From Rotaria macrura (taxonomy: Eukaryota > Rotifera > Eurotatoria > Philodinida > Philodinidae), in the NCBI GenBank assembly GCA_900239685.1, contig OENT01000971.1, forward strand, positions 1-64,000: a DNA stretch of 64,000 nucleotides, in the 5' to 3' direction. Both the position numbers and the translations under genes were made by a program. Positions 27,061 through 40,000 of the stretch are shown here, piece by piece. Every line of letters starts with the position of its first letter. Position 1 is the first letter of the stretch. The notes under the pieces were generated by a model. That model saw nothing but the letters and a program-made list of their open reading frames with translations, had not been told where the DNA came from and ran no database searches.

Positions 27061-30000
27061 TTAATCCCAATCTTCAGAAGTTTTACCAGCCGAAGCTGTT
27101 CCACCAGCAGGGCCACTTGTTTGAGTGCGACCATGAACATTTTGTTGTGTAGAACGCATCTAAAAGGCAAGAAAATAAGAATGCGATACATACTAATAAT
27201 TATCATAAAGGAGATATTACATCAGCATTTCTTGAATTCTGATGATTATTATAAAATCCAACATTATCATTTTCAGAATATTTCTTAAGAAATTCTGGTA
27301 CTTCTTGACCAGCCTAATGAGCAACAAAAGTATTGAAAATAATTATTTCACATGAAAAGAACATACACCGCTCAATTTCAGTACAAGTTCTGGTGCAATT
27401 TTTCGATCCGAATCTCGATCTGGATCAAAAAATGATATTGATTTACCGAAATGACCAGCACGACCTAAGGAAAATACTTTCAAAAACTACTGATGTTTCT
27501 ATTATTAATTCTACCTGTTCGACCAATACGATGAACATAGAAATCAGTCGTGTCGGGTAGATCATAATTAACAACATAACCAATTGATGGAATATCCAAA
27601 CCACGAGCAGCAACGGATGTTGCAACAAGTATGGGACATTTTCCACTACGAAATTGCTCTACGGCTTCATCTCTTTGTCGTTGGGATCGGTCACCGTGAA
27701 CTGTTGTGCTCATGAATTTTTTCTGTGAAAGTAATGAACCTATGTAATCAGCTGATCGTTTTGTTTCAACGAATATTAAGTATCGTTCAGAACCTTGACA
27801 TGAAAAGAAAAAAAATGAAATCATTACATTTATTTTTCTTGGTTTCTTTTAATCGTGCCGTACTATGATTTTGTTCGAGTAACTGAAAGAGACGATCTTT
27901 CTTATTTGATTGTGGTACTTCTTCAATCGTTTGCATAATATCCTCATTGGCACCACCAATCACACCGACAGCAAGAAATACATAGTTTTCACGTAGGAAA
28001 TGTTTTGCCAATGTTTGAACTTCTTCAGGAAATGTTGCAGAAAACATGAAAGTAAAACGATCATCTTTTGCTGCCAAACCAAGGTCTTCCAATTTTCGAA
28101 TGTCAGGTTCAAAACCTGTGTCTAACATTCTTCAAAAAGAAAAAAACATCATCATGCAATCTAACGTGCTGATTTTCGTTACATACCTATCCGCTTCATC
28201 AAGAACGAAATATTTAACTTTTTTCAATGAAATCTGAAATCAAAACAAAAATAAGAAAAAAAAACAACTTCCATATCTGAACTATGAAATTATGTCTTAC
28301 TCGGCCTTTTTCAACCATATCTTTAAGACGACCGGTTGTAGCTGATAATATATGACAGCCTACCCGAAGACGATTCGATGAAGTATTCATATCATGACCA
28401 CCAATAACAGAACCTTTGAAAAAAAAAATTCCATTGATTAAAACAAACGCATACTGATTAATGACTCTAGTTTATAGAGTTGAAATATCAACAAAAAGAA
28501 AACCCACAAGATGTCTAGTTCATTTCTTCGTCATCCTATTATACTCTATCGTCCACAAAATACATTAAGAAAATTTCTACAAAACATCTGTCATGACCTA
28601 TCATCAAAATAGTTTTCACGAACGAGGAAATTCTTACTCTTATTTTTCAGTAGTCTTTCTTGTTTGTTTTTAAAAAGAACTCACATGGTACTATAGGTGT
28701 ATTGAATGCAAACTTTCTTGCTTCATTTTCTGTTTGTAAAGCAAGTTCACGTGTAGGTGAAATAATAAGACATAGTGGTGCTGGTGGATGAGCTCGATCT
28801 GCTAATTCATCCGCATGATATTGGAGTAAATTTGAAATAATTGGTACAAGAAAGGCAGCCTATGAAATTATTCAATTAAATATGAATCAATATTTATGAA
28901 AGAAAGAAATGAAACTTACTGTTTTACCGGATCCGGTTTGTGCACACGCCATAAGATCTTCTTGCTGTTGTATACATGGTATTGTATAACGTTGTATGGC
29001 TGTGGGTTCTTCATAATGAGCACGACGAATGTTCGATAAAACTTCTTTACCGAGATTCGCTTCTTCATAAAGTTCAATTGGTTTTACTTTATCTTTCGAA
29101 ATATAAGAAAAACTTCGTTAAATCAATGTTCGAATACACGCTTGACTGTTTTACCTGATGGTGTGCATTTTACTTTTGTGTCGTGATATTTTCCGAAGTT
29201 TTCACCTTTGGTGGCTGCTTCACCAAATATGTCATTTTCGTTAGTTGGTGCAGGCGGTGGAATATAACGCTCAACAACAGGAGGCCCAGTCCGACCACCA
29301 GCTATAGAAAAAAGACTCGTATTATGCGACTATCTGATCGATAGACATATATATGCACTTACGTTGGTCAAATGTAGCATCAGAAGTCTAAATAAACGAT
29401 TAAGTTTTGCGTTTTTCATCCAAACGTTTACGTGAACTTACTCGATTGTAACTTTTTTGACCACTAAAATTATTCGAGCCATCTCCGCCACGATCTAAAC
29501 AATAGCGGAAAACAATGACGAGTGAAACAAGATAAAGAAAATATTTTTACCAGGAATTTTGCGCTCTTCGGGACAATCACGAGATATGTGCCCGGGTTGG
29601 TTACTATTTAAAGCAACAAATTAACGAACATGAACATAAACTGCATTAAAAAGACGTACCAGTTAAAACAATCTAAACAAAGAGAAAACTCAGTGTTAAA
29701 ATATACATAGTATTCCAGTAAAAGTATTGCTTACTGCCACTACCACCATGATCCCTTGAAGTGCCTCCTGCATCACCACCTCGACCACCTTAATTAAATA
29801 ATTAGCATGCCTAGGATAGATAGAAATGTTTCTATGATTACCTCGAAATCCACTTCCACTTCCATTAAAGCCACCACGAGCTGTTGAATTTATGAATGTT
29901 GTTCCTCTATTTGATTCTCTATCATCAAAATGACTATTTGTACCATTTGGTGGTCCACCATGCCATCCACTATGGCTTGTTTTTACATTACTGTTATCTT

Positions 30001-31403
30001 CATCACGTTCATTTCTCCAATTACGGACTGTGATAGACATCGATGCAGTTCCATCGTTCGCCGACGTTGGAAAATTCTCATTCCGATCACTGCCGGAGTT
30101 ATATCCTCCGCGGTTGCTAGCAGAATTAAATCCACCATAATTGCCGCTTGAATGGAATCCACTACGGTTACCACCAAAATTGGATCCATTACGATCACCA
30201 TCAGAGTTAAAGCTACCACGACTAACACCTGAATTAAAAGCACCACGATTGCTACCACCACGATTTTCTTTTCGTGGTTCTGGACATTCTCGACTCATAT
30301 GGCCAACCTTATTACAGTTGTAACATGCTTAAAAAGAAAAAATGAATTAGCAGTGTTTGAGTTACTAACGAGAGAATCTCTGCCAAATTCTCTTTCTGAT
30401 ATTGACATGGTCGGTCGATCAGCGACAGATTAGAATTTTCTGGTTGAATACTCCGTCACACTTAGATTTACTTATGCTATGCAAGAAGTACCTTGTGAAA
30501 TTGAAGATTTCGAAAAAACTCGAATTTGTTAACTTAGACGTAAAATTCTAGAAATTTAGAAAAGTTCAATGTACTAACCTACATCAATAGTTCCGAAAAT
30601 TTTGAACGAAATCTTTACGAGGCATAAAACCTTTGAGATATAAATACTTTCTCTGTTGTAAGTAAAAGCCTCTTTGGGATCTCCTATTTATTAATGGATT
30701 CGTTGAAAACTTCTATAGTGCTATTTCTTTTGTATATTAGTCAAGAAAGTTTGCCATCGTTAGAACATTTTTATGATGAAAACTCTATACATATGGGAAT
30801 ATCTGTTAGTTGATTTCGAAAAGAATGATACACAAATTGCTAGAGAAACATTATCACAATCAGAAGAAGACATCTATCGAAGTTCTCCCATTCAATATCT
30901 GAGCTAGTTACTCACCACGACTACTGCCATTCTGAGACGAATTGAAATTTCCACCACGTTCAACTTGAATTAAATAGAACTAGTAACTTCGAAACTATAA
31001 AAATCATATTGATAACAATTACCATTGAAACCACCACTTCGTGAACCGAAACTTTCAAAACGATTTGAATTACTGGGTTCTTCCCTACCAGTGTTGTTAC
31101 GAAAACTACTTGAACTTTCAGTGTTACTGGTACTATTCCACTTTGCAGTTGTTGGTGCTGTTGGTTCTATAAAGATTGTAAGATCGAAAAAAAATGATAC
31201 AGAACAATGTTGAAAATTTTACCGTCATTGTTCGTTTGCGGTCGAGCTGTTCCACGTCCGATACCCAATCGTGCCGTTCTTGTTACTATTGATTGCTACG
31301 TACACAATGAATTCCAACATGTTATTTTCATTTTCATAGATGAAAAACTAACTTGTTCTGAAGTTTGAGATGCTTGCACATCGTCCCTCGATTGATTGTT
31401 CAT
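27061..31403 (-). CDS. vasa: Vasa-like DEAD-box RNA helicase (DDX4)
   Basis: Twenty exons join in frame to 829 residues: 31403..31353, 31295..31223, 31166..31023, 30963..30916, 30327..29842, 29788..29735, 29672..29660, 29603..29551, 29494..29442, 29387..29363, 29301..29155, 29092..28920, 28859..28685, 28413..28301, 28233..28187, 28129..27864, 27793..27515, 27464..27367, 27313..27221, 27159..27061. The N-terminus has two CCHC knuckles ([14 protein letters not shown] and [14 protein letters not shown]) with a Gly/Arg/Asn/Ser-rich region between. The core has AQTGSGKT (I), SPTREL (Ia), VLDEADR (II), MFSAT (III), RGLDIP (V) and HRIGRTGR (VI). The end SEDWD matches the acidic DW/EW tail typical of Vasa. 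Vasa marks germ cells and acts in germ granules on mRNA and piRNA. Oddities: motif Ib is TTGR rather than TPGR, and exon 7 is only 13 nt. Confidence 0.92.
29660..29672 (-). other. vasa: 13-nt microexon of vasa
   Basis: Flanked by AG at 29674-29673 and GT at 29659-29658. It completes AAT and TGT codons on either side and supplies CFNC, the first half of the second CCHC knuckle. Without it the reading frame and the zinc ligands are lost, which strongly supports it. Confidence 0.85.
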
Positions 31404-31652
31404 CGTCAATGGATGCTACTTGTTTTGCTATTTTTCTCAACAAGAAGACACGATAAAAGACAAACCTATCTAGAATCAATCAAAACGATATTATAACAAT
31501 AAACATATGTATTGATCTGTTTCTTTTTCATTTTTATTCTTCTTCTTTTTTTCCTTCTTTGGAAAAACATACAAGCAAATAAAAGACAAAATAACGGCAA
31601 AGAAAAACAATGCTTGTTGTTTTTTCCTTGACTTGAATCTTATTCTAGTTGT

Positions 31653-32177
31653 TTATTTCTTTTTTCCAGCAACTGCTGATGTAGCAAATATTTTAAATTT
31701 GTTAGCAATACGTTGAGATTTGGCAACAAATTTTCGTCGTTTGGACTTTTGTGTCTTTTTAGCTAGTTGCACTTTATTCTTCTTTTTCAAACGATTGTAT
31801 TCATGATTTACTATACGATTGTATGCTTGTTTAGCATGTAATAATTTGAACCGATCAAAATCTGTCATTTTTGAACGTAAGTGTTTTGCTTGTAATTTTT
31901 TAAACCAACGCGTTTCTTGCCATTTCTTATTGATATCATGAGTATCCCAAAGTTTTTTAACTGTTTTTGAACGTGCTCCAGGTAAAAGTTTCAGAACATA
32001 TTTAGTTAAATGTAATGATTTGATATTTAATGCTTGACGACTTACGTGTGATGATGGTCCATCGACAAGAACACGTGTCTGATCGATTACATTTGTAATA
32101 CAACAAATTTTGCCTTTTTCAGGACCATAGGCGATGTAAGCAACGCGACCAACTTGAACTAAACGATCGTAGGGCAT
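31653..32177 (-). CDS. RPL14: 60S ribosomal protein eL14
   Basis: Intronless coding sequence of 174 residues. The start region DRLVQVGRVAYIAYGPEKGK matches the KOW-like N-terminus of eL14, and DQTRVLVDGP, RQALNIK, INKKWQETRW and KMTDFDRFK.L.AK follow in family order. A basic C-terminal tail rich in Lys ends KKK. It is part of the large ribosomal subunit. I chose the ATG at 32177 over the in-frame one at 32264: a splice-acceptor-like ttttcag ends at 32214, so the upstream Met is intronic or removed by leader trans-splicing. It lies 249 bp upstream of the vasa start on the same strand. Confidence 0.97.
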   Translation of the reverse strand: MPYDRLVQVGRVAYIAYGPEKGKICCITNVIDQTRVLVDGPSSHVSRQALNIKSLHLTKYVLKLLPGARSKTVKKLWDTHDINKKWQETRWFKKLQAKHLRSKMTDFDRFKLLHAKQAYNRIVNHEYNRLKKKNKVQLAKKTQKSKRRKFVAKSQRIANKFKIFATSAVAGKKK

Positions 32178-33019
32178 GATAAATTTGATATACGCTGGAG
32201 TTTTTTGTGTGGTCTGAAAACGATTACAGAATAAAACATTTCCATTGTATAATTTAGTATTCAAAAATTCTCAAACTGGGACATTTAACAAGAATACCCA
32301 GTTTGTATTCCTCTTCAATTGATTCAAGCTGTAAATAAACAAGAATTTCATTGGATAAAATGAAGAAGATTTGTTTCTAGCGTTACTATATATTAATTAG
32401 TACAAATAGAAGGTTCGAATTGAAAACTAATGAGGAGTTTTCATATAAAATTAAGTTTTTATTGGAAAACAATATTATGTAAATGCATCAATGAATAGAG
32501 AATATGTAGCAACAAGCAAGATGCATGCTAATGGTAGAACGAACGAATCAAATTTCTTTCTCTTGCCATCAACAAGCGAAGGATAGATGGATCAATGGAG
32601 TACCAGTAATTCTTTTTCGATGAATGAACTATGTTTTAAGTCGACTTTCGAAAGATTCTTCAAAGTTGAGTAATCTAATCTAGGTGAAAATAACAAGAAG
32701 TGTTTGTTTCCATTTCAAAAAGTATAGCACAATGTTGCAAATCGCTAATCGTCTTAAAAATCATGTGACAAAAGGCAGAAGGAAAATAACCTTTTAAAAT
32801 ACTTGAATGACGTTTCGAAATTAAGATCGTTTTTTATGGCAATCAATCATATGATCTTATGCTCCTAGTTGTCATCGATATACCAAAAGAATAAAAAAAC
32901 ATTCAATTTTTCTATCGATTCTTCCAAAAATAACTCATGAATGACTGAAACGAAATATTATGAATCATCAGTCTCCTTTTGTTGTTCATTTTTTCATGCA
33001 ATGAAAACGAAATTAGCAC

Positions 33020-33053
<34 letters not shown>

Positions 33054-34080
33054 CTTTTCATGCGCTTGCAAGATGAATTGAAGTAAGTTTCATTCATATT
33101 TCCTGGTTGCTCACAAAGAAAAAGAGCATCCATTTCATAGAAACAGAAGAGATCCAATGCGCACGTACAGTCTTCATCAACCCATCCGAAATTCATCTAT
33201 GTACGGAACACTAAAATGCGAAGAAGATTGATTCAGAGTTCGAATTGAGACGATTTCTGAAAGTTGTTGATAATACTCTCAGATCAGTCTTTTTTCCATT
33301 GAATAATATTAATTCAATTTTTGATCCAGACATGCCTACTATTGAATATTTCCCTATGAATTTTTTATCGATCGATTTATGTCAAAAAAAGTATATAACA
33401 AAGCAAGAAAACACGCACTAACAAATGTTCTATAACTTTAGTTTTTGGATTGCTATGTATGGTATTGTAAGACAGATCTAAAATGGATGAAAGATTCATT
33501 TTAAATTTCTATTTATTTTCTGATCTTCACGTGCAAGAATTGCTACCAGTATTAGATGATAATCCGATTCATAGAATCACCAATTAGATTTTTGAGTGTT
33601 CACTTTGATCCTAATAATTTCTGTTATATTAACATTTTCTGAATGCTAGTTGGAGATTTTGTTTTTTTTGTTTAATCAGCAACTATCACGAACAGATCAG
33701 TTATTCCCTTCTATGAGTATATAATATTTTCTCATAAGATGTCACTCGCCGCTGGTGTACTAGATTTTTTAAAGATTATATACTTTGATTCAATTGATAC
33801 TGCTTTTCAAAGTACGGGAACTTTTTTCTTCATTTCAAAAAATCAAATAATTCATTTTTTGCAAGAAATCAAATTCTTTCAAAAGTCTAACAAATCATTG
33901 AACTAAATCAATGTGCATTGTCGTGTATGTTTATTATCCTTGCGGTTGATGAATCATCGATCATCTTTCTTCCCCGTGTGTCAACTAAGACATTGACCGA
34001 CCGACTTTTGTTCATTGAAAAAGAAAAAATAACAGAATATTCTTTAACCATCTCTAGATCATGTGATATAGAAACCCTCA
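32178..34080. other. Divergent promoter region RPL14 / KAT6
   Basis: About 1.9 kb between divergent genes. It holds a (TA)n run at 33021-33050. One frame (33196..32912, -) contains a polar Cys-containing segment (WVDEDCTCALDLFCFYEM) but runs into the TA repeat and has no family or splice signals, so I do not call it a gene. Confidence 0.55.
33021..33050. repeat. (TA)n microsatellite
   Basis: Fifteen TA units. Confidence 0.95.
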
Positions 34081-37000
34081 ATGGTAGCCAAAGGCACAAG
34101 AGATCGACGATCATCATCGGCGGCAAAAGCTAAGAGCACACTAACAGCTGTTAGACGCACACGTTTACCATCAACTAGCCAAGAAAAAAAAGTATGGAGA
34201 AATTCGATGCATTTTTTTCTACTTTGACATATTTCTTTAATATTCTTTCTAGAAACCTGCTAAACCGATCGGTATATGTGGATTTTGTTTGGGTGATAAT
34301 GACAAAAATGCAAATGGTATTCCCGAAGAAATGATACATTGTGCAGAATGTGGAAATTCAGGTATAAACGAACTTATTATTTGATTCTAGACAACGTTTG
34401 TTTGATTCGTTCTTATCTAGGACATCCATCATGTTTACAATATTCCCAAAGATTAGTTAAAAAAATTCGAACAATTGATTGGCAATGTATCGATTGTAAA
34501 CGATGTATTGTTTGCAATAAAAGTGATGATTCAGTAAGAATACAACGTTGTTTTCTTTTCTTCCTTTTTTTGTTGGATAGCTTTTTACAGGAAACTTTTG
34601 TATTTTTCATTAGTTATTGTTCTGTGATTTTTGTGATTCTGGTATACACCCGAAATGTTGTAATCCCCCGTTGAATAACATTCCGAAGGGTGATTTTGCA
34701 TGCCATCTGTGTCAAGATGAAATTATATTATCACCGAATAAAAGTCTATTATCATCATCATCATCATCATCTACACGTTCACGTCGAAATCATGTTCTAA
34801 ATGATGAAAATACATCAACAAATATAAGTGGTTCTGCAAATGACATTATCGATGGTATGTCTAGTGTTTTTCTATCGAATAAACAAAATCTTAACAATAT
34901 TCGACAACAATCTGTGCAAAAAGCAATGAAATATTTACGTGAAAATAAAACTTTGAAAACATCAAATAAAAAACTAGTTAAAAGACTACATTCGTCGAAT
35001 TTAAATTCAAAGTTAGTCAAAGAAAATAACGAACTATTAGCAAAGACTATTCTCACGGCATCAAAAACACAGCGAATACGAAAGAAATTGTTGAATGACG
35101 ATTTGTGCTCAAGGTATGGGAAAATTATTCTATTTCAAAAATATTTCATGATTTATATGATTTCAGTCCACAGACAAGTACGCCTTTATTAACACGTCAA
35201 CTATCGATAAGAAAACCATTTGCTATTGAACCATCAAGTCCACCACCTACTCGTCAATCAGATATTCATTCAACGGAAGACTTAAATACAACACCATCGT
35301 CCCGTTCAACTAATAAACGAAAACATTCTACGAATTCTCTGTCACCAATATCATCTTCAACATCAATTATCAAGAAACGAACCAAAACTGAATCATTTAT
35401 TAAAAAACTTCACTCAAAAACCAATGATCATAAACGAAAAGAAAGTCATACCGAAGATGATCAATCTGATGATGAGAAAAAATTGCAATCTTCAATTACA
35501 AAACAAAAACTTACCTTAGATCTATCTAGTAAGTTGCATGACAATATGATTGAAAGTTCATATGAATTTTCTATCGAATCGTATATTCCTTGCTTGGTAC
35601 CTTTTGTCAGCAAGTTTGAAAACGAATAGATTATCATATGTCAACGGTATGGTTTCATTGATGCAAGGTTGCTCAATTCGGTCTCATGACTGATATAGAG
35701 ATCGTACATGTGAAACATGTTGTGTCTTGCTAGTGTTCGATTCAGACAATGTTCATCAAATAAATATTAACAAGATCGAATATGAATTACTTTTTTCATT
35801 GAGGTAAAAATTTAGTCATATGGCTGATTGAATTCTGTATAACTGAAATTCATAGTATTATTAGCCCAATGGGAAAAGGATAACATTGCTATTAATATCT
35901 TATACTGAACGATTCGAAACTTTCATTTTTACGAGTAGATTTGTCGTATCTTCCTATAAGAAATCCTAACGCTTGCACGACTAACTAATCTTATTAAGAA
36001 AGAATATTCATGAAAAGTGTAAATTCGAATTTCCTTGAAAAAATAACAAGTTGTCGAGAGAGAGAGAGTTTCAACGTAAGTTTTGATATGTGAAAAAACA
36101 AATAGTTGAAATATCGAATTAATTTCATGAATCGAATGGCATTTAACAACAGGAGAGGTTAATAATAATTAAAAAAAAACACTTTTACTCAATCGAATAT
36201 TTCTATATTAAAAATCAGGAGTGATTTTTCAATGGTTTAGTTTGTCGAATGTAGTAAATCTCATGCCTACGCTAGAAAAAAGAAGAAGAACTGAATTCAA
36301 GCTAAATAATAATGGCTAGAAATGTACGAATCTTAACAATCGTCTGAGAAAAACTTGTATAGTCTTGAGGTTTGCCATCAACCAAAATAAAATGATCTGA
36401 AAGCCTCTCGTATTTGAAATATTCTTGAGAAAAATTCGTTCATCTAAAAGAAGATTTTAATAATTTAATTTTTTGTTTATTTCACATCACTAAGACATAG
36501 GATCGTGCCATACGTTGAAATCAAAATGAAAATAATGTTTTCATGAATTTTTAAGAATACGATTGATTTTAAAATAATTTTGTTCGTCTGTCGGATGAGA
36601 CGAAACGACATGTCAATTTGTTTTCTTTCGATCAATGAACCCGGCCGGTTAGTCAATATTGCCACGGTTCAATTATTGAACTTTCATTAGCTCGCGTGTG
36701 TACATACGAAAGACAATGTTGAATTTTCAACTTTGCCAATGACTTTCGTTCACTCTAGACTTGTAAACAAACGAAGATTCATTGTAGTTAACAAAAACGT
36801 TATTTAGAGAGAATTTTCTGTAAATTTCAATGATTAATTTTAAATGTTTCCATAAATTCTCATTTAGAATATAAAAATCCGCCAGCATTTATCAAAGATA
36901 TACTACCTGATAATGTGCAAGAGAATGATATTTACTTGTTTCTTGACTCACGTAAAGATTCAACAAAACTTATAACCGATGTAAGTATTATAAAGATATG

Positions 37001-40000
37001 TCGTTCTCTAAAGAATTCATATTTGTCTTATTTTTTTACGTTTCTTTAAAGTTTTCTGATAAGTTTCATCATTCGAATGAATCTATTGATGATGACACAA
37101 CAAATACGCGTTGGCCACCCTATATCGTCTTTGGTTCTGATTTAATTAAAACTTGGTTTTCATCATCATATCCTCAAGAATATGCACGTGTACCGTGTTT
37201 ATATATATGTGAATTCTGTTTAAAATATATGAAATGTGAACAAGTTTACGAACGACATCGTGTAAGTCTACGTTGATCTTATGCAATTTCATATTATTAT
37301 TTTTACTTGTATGTTCATAATAGAAAAAATGTACAGCATTTCATCCTCCAGCAAATGAAATCTATCATCAAAATGATCTTTCAGTTTTCGAAGTCGATGG
37401 AAATATAAATCGTATTTATTGTCAAAATTTATGTTTACTTGCAAAATTGTTTCTTGATCATAAAACACTTTATTATGATGTCGAACCATTTTTATTTTAT
37501 GTTTTAACCAAAAATGATTCAAATGGTTGTCATTTTATTGGATATTTTTCCAAAGAAAAACATTGTCCACAAAAATACAATTTATCATGTATAACAGTTT
37601 TACCGAATTGTCAACGTCGAGGTTATGGTCGATTTCTAATCGAATTAAGTTATTTACTTTCACAAAAAGAAGGACAAGCTGGCACACCGGAAAGACCATT
37701 GTCAACACTTGGTGCTCAAACGTATGAATCATATTGGAAAATTAAAATTATTGAACAATTACTCATGTATTTCAATGAAAATAAACAGAAATGTCTATTG
37801 AAAACAATTATGAATGAAACAGGAATGGCCATTGATGATATTATTGAAACATTACAAAATTTAGGAGTTTTAACAATGAAATCAAATGGAAAGTAAGTTT
37901 TGAAAACAAGAACAAAGAAAACGTTTTTTGTTAAACATGATATTCAAGTGGACAACTGACGAGAGAATCTCTTCCGTTGTCATCGTACAATTTAAATGAA
38001 TGTTGACTTTAAGATACTTCACCGTGCTCGAGTTGAAACTTGAAAAACTTCTATGCGTGCATGTTAAGATTTAACATAGTTATCAGATTTTCAAAATATC
38101 TATATCCTTGTGCTCTGTGTGATGAGGCTTTAAAGTTCCCGAAGAATCATATTTTCGAATACAATTTGTGAACAGAAAGATTTCCAACTGGACTGATGTA
38201 GATAGAAAAAATGTATGCTAAAATTACTATCGACGAAAAATACCCTTTTATCTTGAGATCTTTGTACAATTCGAAGACTTTGTTCAATACTTTAGAACTC
38301 GATATAGTTCTTATCTTGTAGGATAGATTTCAATTATTATTGAGAGTAGAGAATCTTAGTATGGAAACTCATCGTAAGTAATTATAGAAATTAAAAACCA
38401 TCGATAAATAAATATGTTAAGAAATAAGATGATAGCTTCAAAAAATCTTTTAGTACATATTGATAGAGAAACTTCAAAGTATGCTTATCTATGATGATGA
38501 TGAATAAAAGAAAAACTGTACTAAACAAATGCACTCGATAGAGCACATGTTGACTAAAATGATCATGCCTAAAATAGTGAACGATGTAAAATAGCTTAGA
38601 ATACGAAACGAGTTTATCATTTGAATATACAGTCATGACAGGAAATTTGCGGCATCAATTCAGTACTACATTCGAAACCGAGAAAGTTAATCTATTTCTT
38701 CTAACAAAAACAAACTAGCTTAGAATCTATTGTTCATGCATGATTCAGGTGTACTTCATTTTTTTAAAAACTATTTCAATGAGATATGTTCCGAAAATCG
38801 TGTACTAAACTATATCATGTTTTATTTTTCTAGAAGTTATACGAACTATTCGTTGTATTATCATGAATTTTTGTTTTTTTCTCTAGGCCTGTAATTACTG
38901 CTGACGTAGTGCACTTAGAAGCGATATTAAAAAATGATAAAATCAAACATGCACATTGGGTAACGATTGATAGTGAATATCTTCGTTTTACACCTGTACT
39001 AACAACATTGCTACTAACCAATGAAGAAAAAGCTGTCGAAAAACAAGTGAAAGAAATTCAAATCGTATTCAAACAACTTGGCCGTGATGCTGCTGAGTAA
39101 ATTTCTTTCAAATAAATCAAAACTAGTTATAAAATTGTTGACCTTTTAGAGCGGCATTATTAGAAGCTGAGTCAAATGATGGTTCGAATCCGACGGAGAT
39201 GGTTCGTTATATTCGAAGACGCAAAAATGGACACAAACGCCGTTCGATTCTAGTCAAACGTCGAACAGCAATACACAATAAACCAAATAAAAATGAATCT
39301 ATCATTACTAATGATGATATTTGTACAGCAGATACAACAATGAATGATGACGATGAGCATTCACAAGAATATAAACCTCGTCGACACGTATCAGCAATAA
39401 TTGAAACTACGAAAGAAGAAAATAAACCGATTCTTGATACACTTTCACCGAAAATGTCTTCAAAACAATCAGCATTCAAACAATTGAAACTTGATCAATT
39501 TCTCAAAGTTATTCAACCTGAAACAAATCCATCGACGGATGATGAATCGAATGTCAATGCTACATCTCATTCGAATGTTGAAGCTGCAAATGAAAATAAC
39601 GAAGAGATTCATTTAAAATCAAGACGAATAAATCGAAATACTCGTTTAAATTCTACATCAAAAATTGAAATTGAACCGTCTAAAATATCCAACGAAAATT
39701 CATCTGAAATATCACATAAATCTGATAGTATGTATTTCATAAGTAATTCAGCAGAATAGTATCGAGCAATAGAATTCACTTCTATGTATTGCACATGATT
39801 GTATGAACAAGACACTATTGAGACGAAAAAAATTTTTTGCTCTCGTTCTTATTTATCTTCTTTCAAAATTTAATTCAGTGTAAAACATTACAAAGAATAA
39901 TCCTCACGAATTAATTCTTTAAATTAGTATTTCCTATGGAAGTAAAATATGACTGTCGAATAAAGGCTTAAGTAATAGTAAACGGGTATGTGAGTATGAT

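Noticed and set aside
29983..30261. Minus-strand alternative frame rich in Val/Ile
   Set aside because: Out-of-frame shadow of the RG-rich vasa exon 5.
35529..35629. In-frame continuation after KAT6 exon 5
   Set aside because: A strong donor (a|gtaagt) at 35529 restores the MYST domain in phase at 36868; the open tail is intronic.
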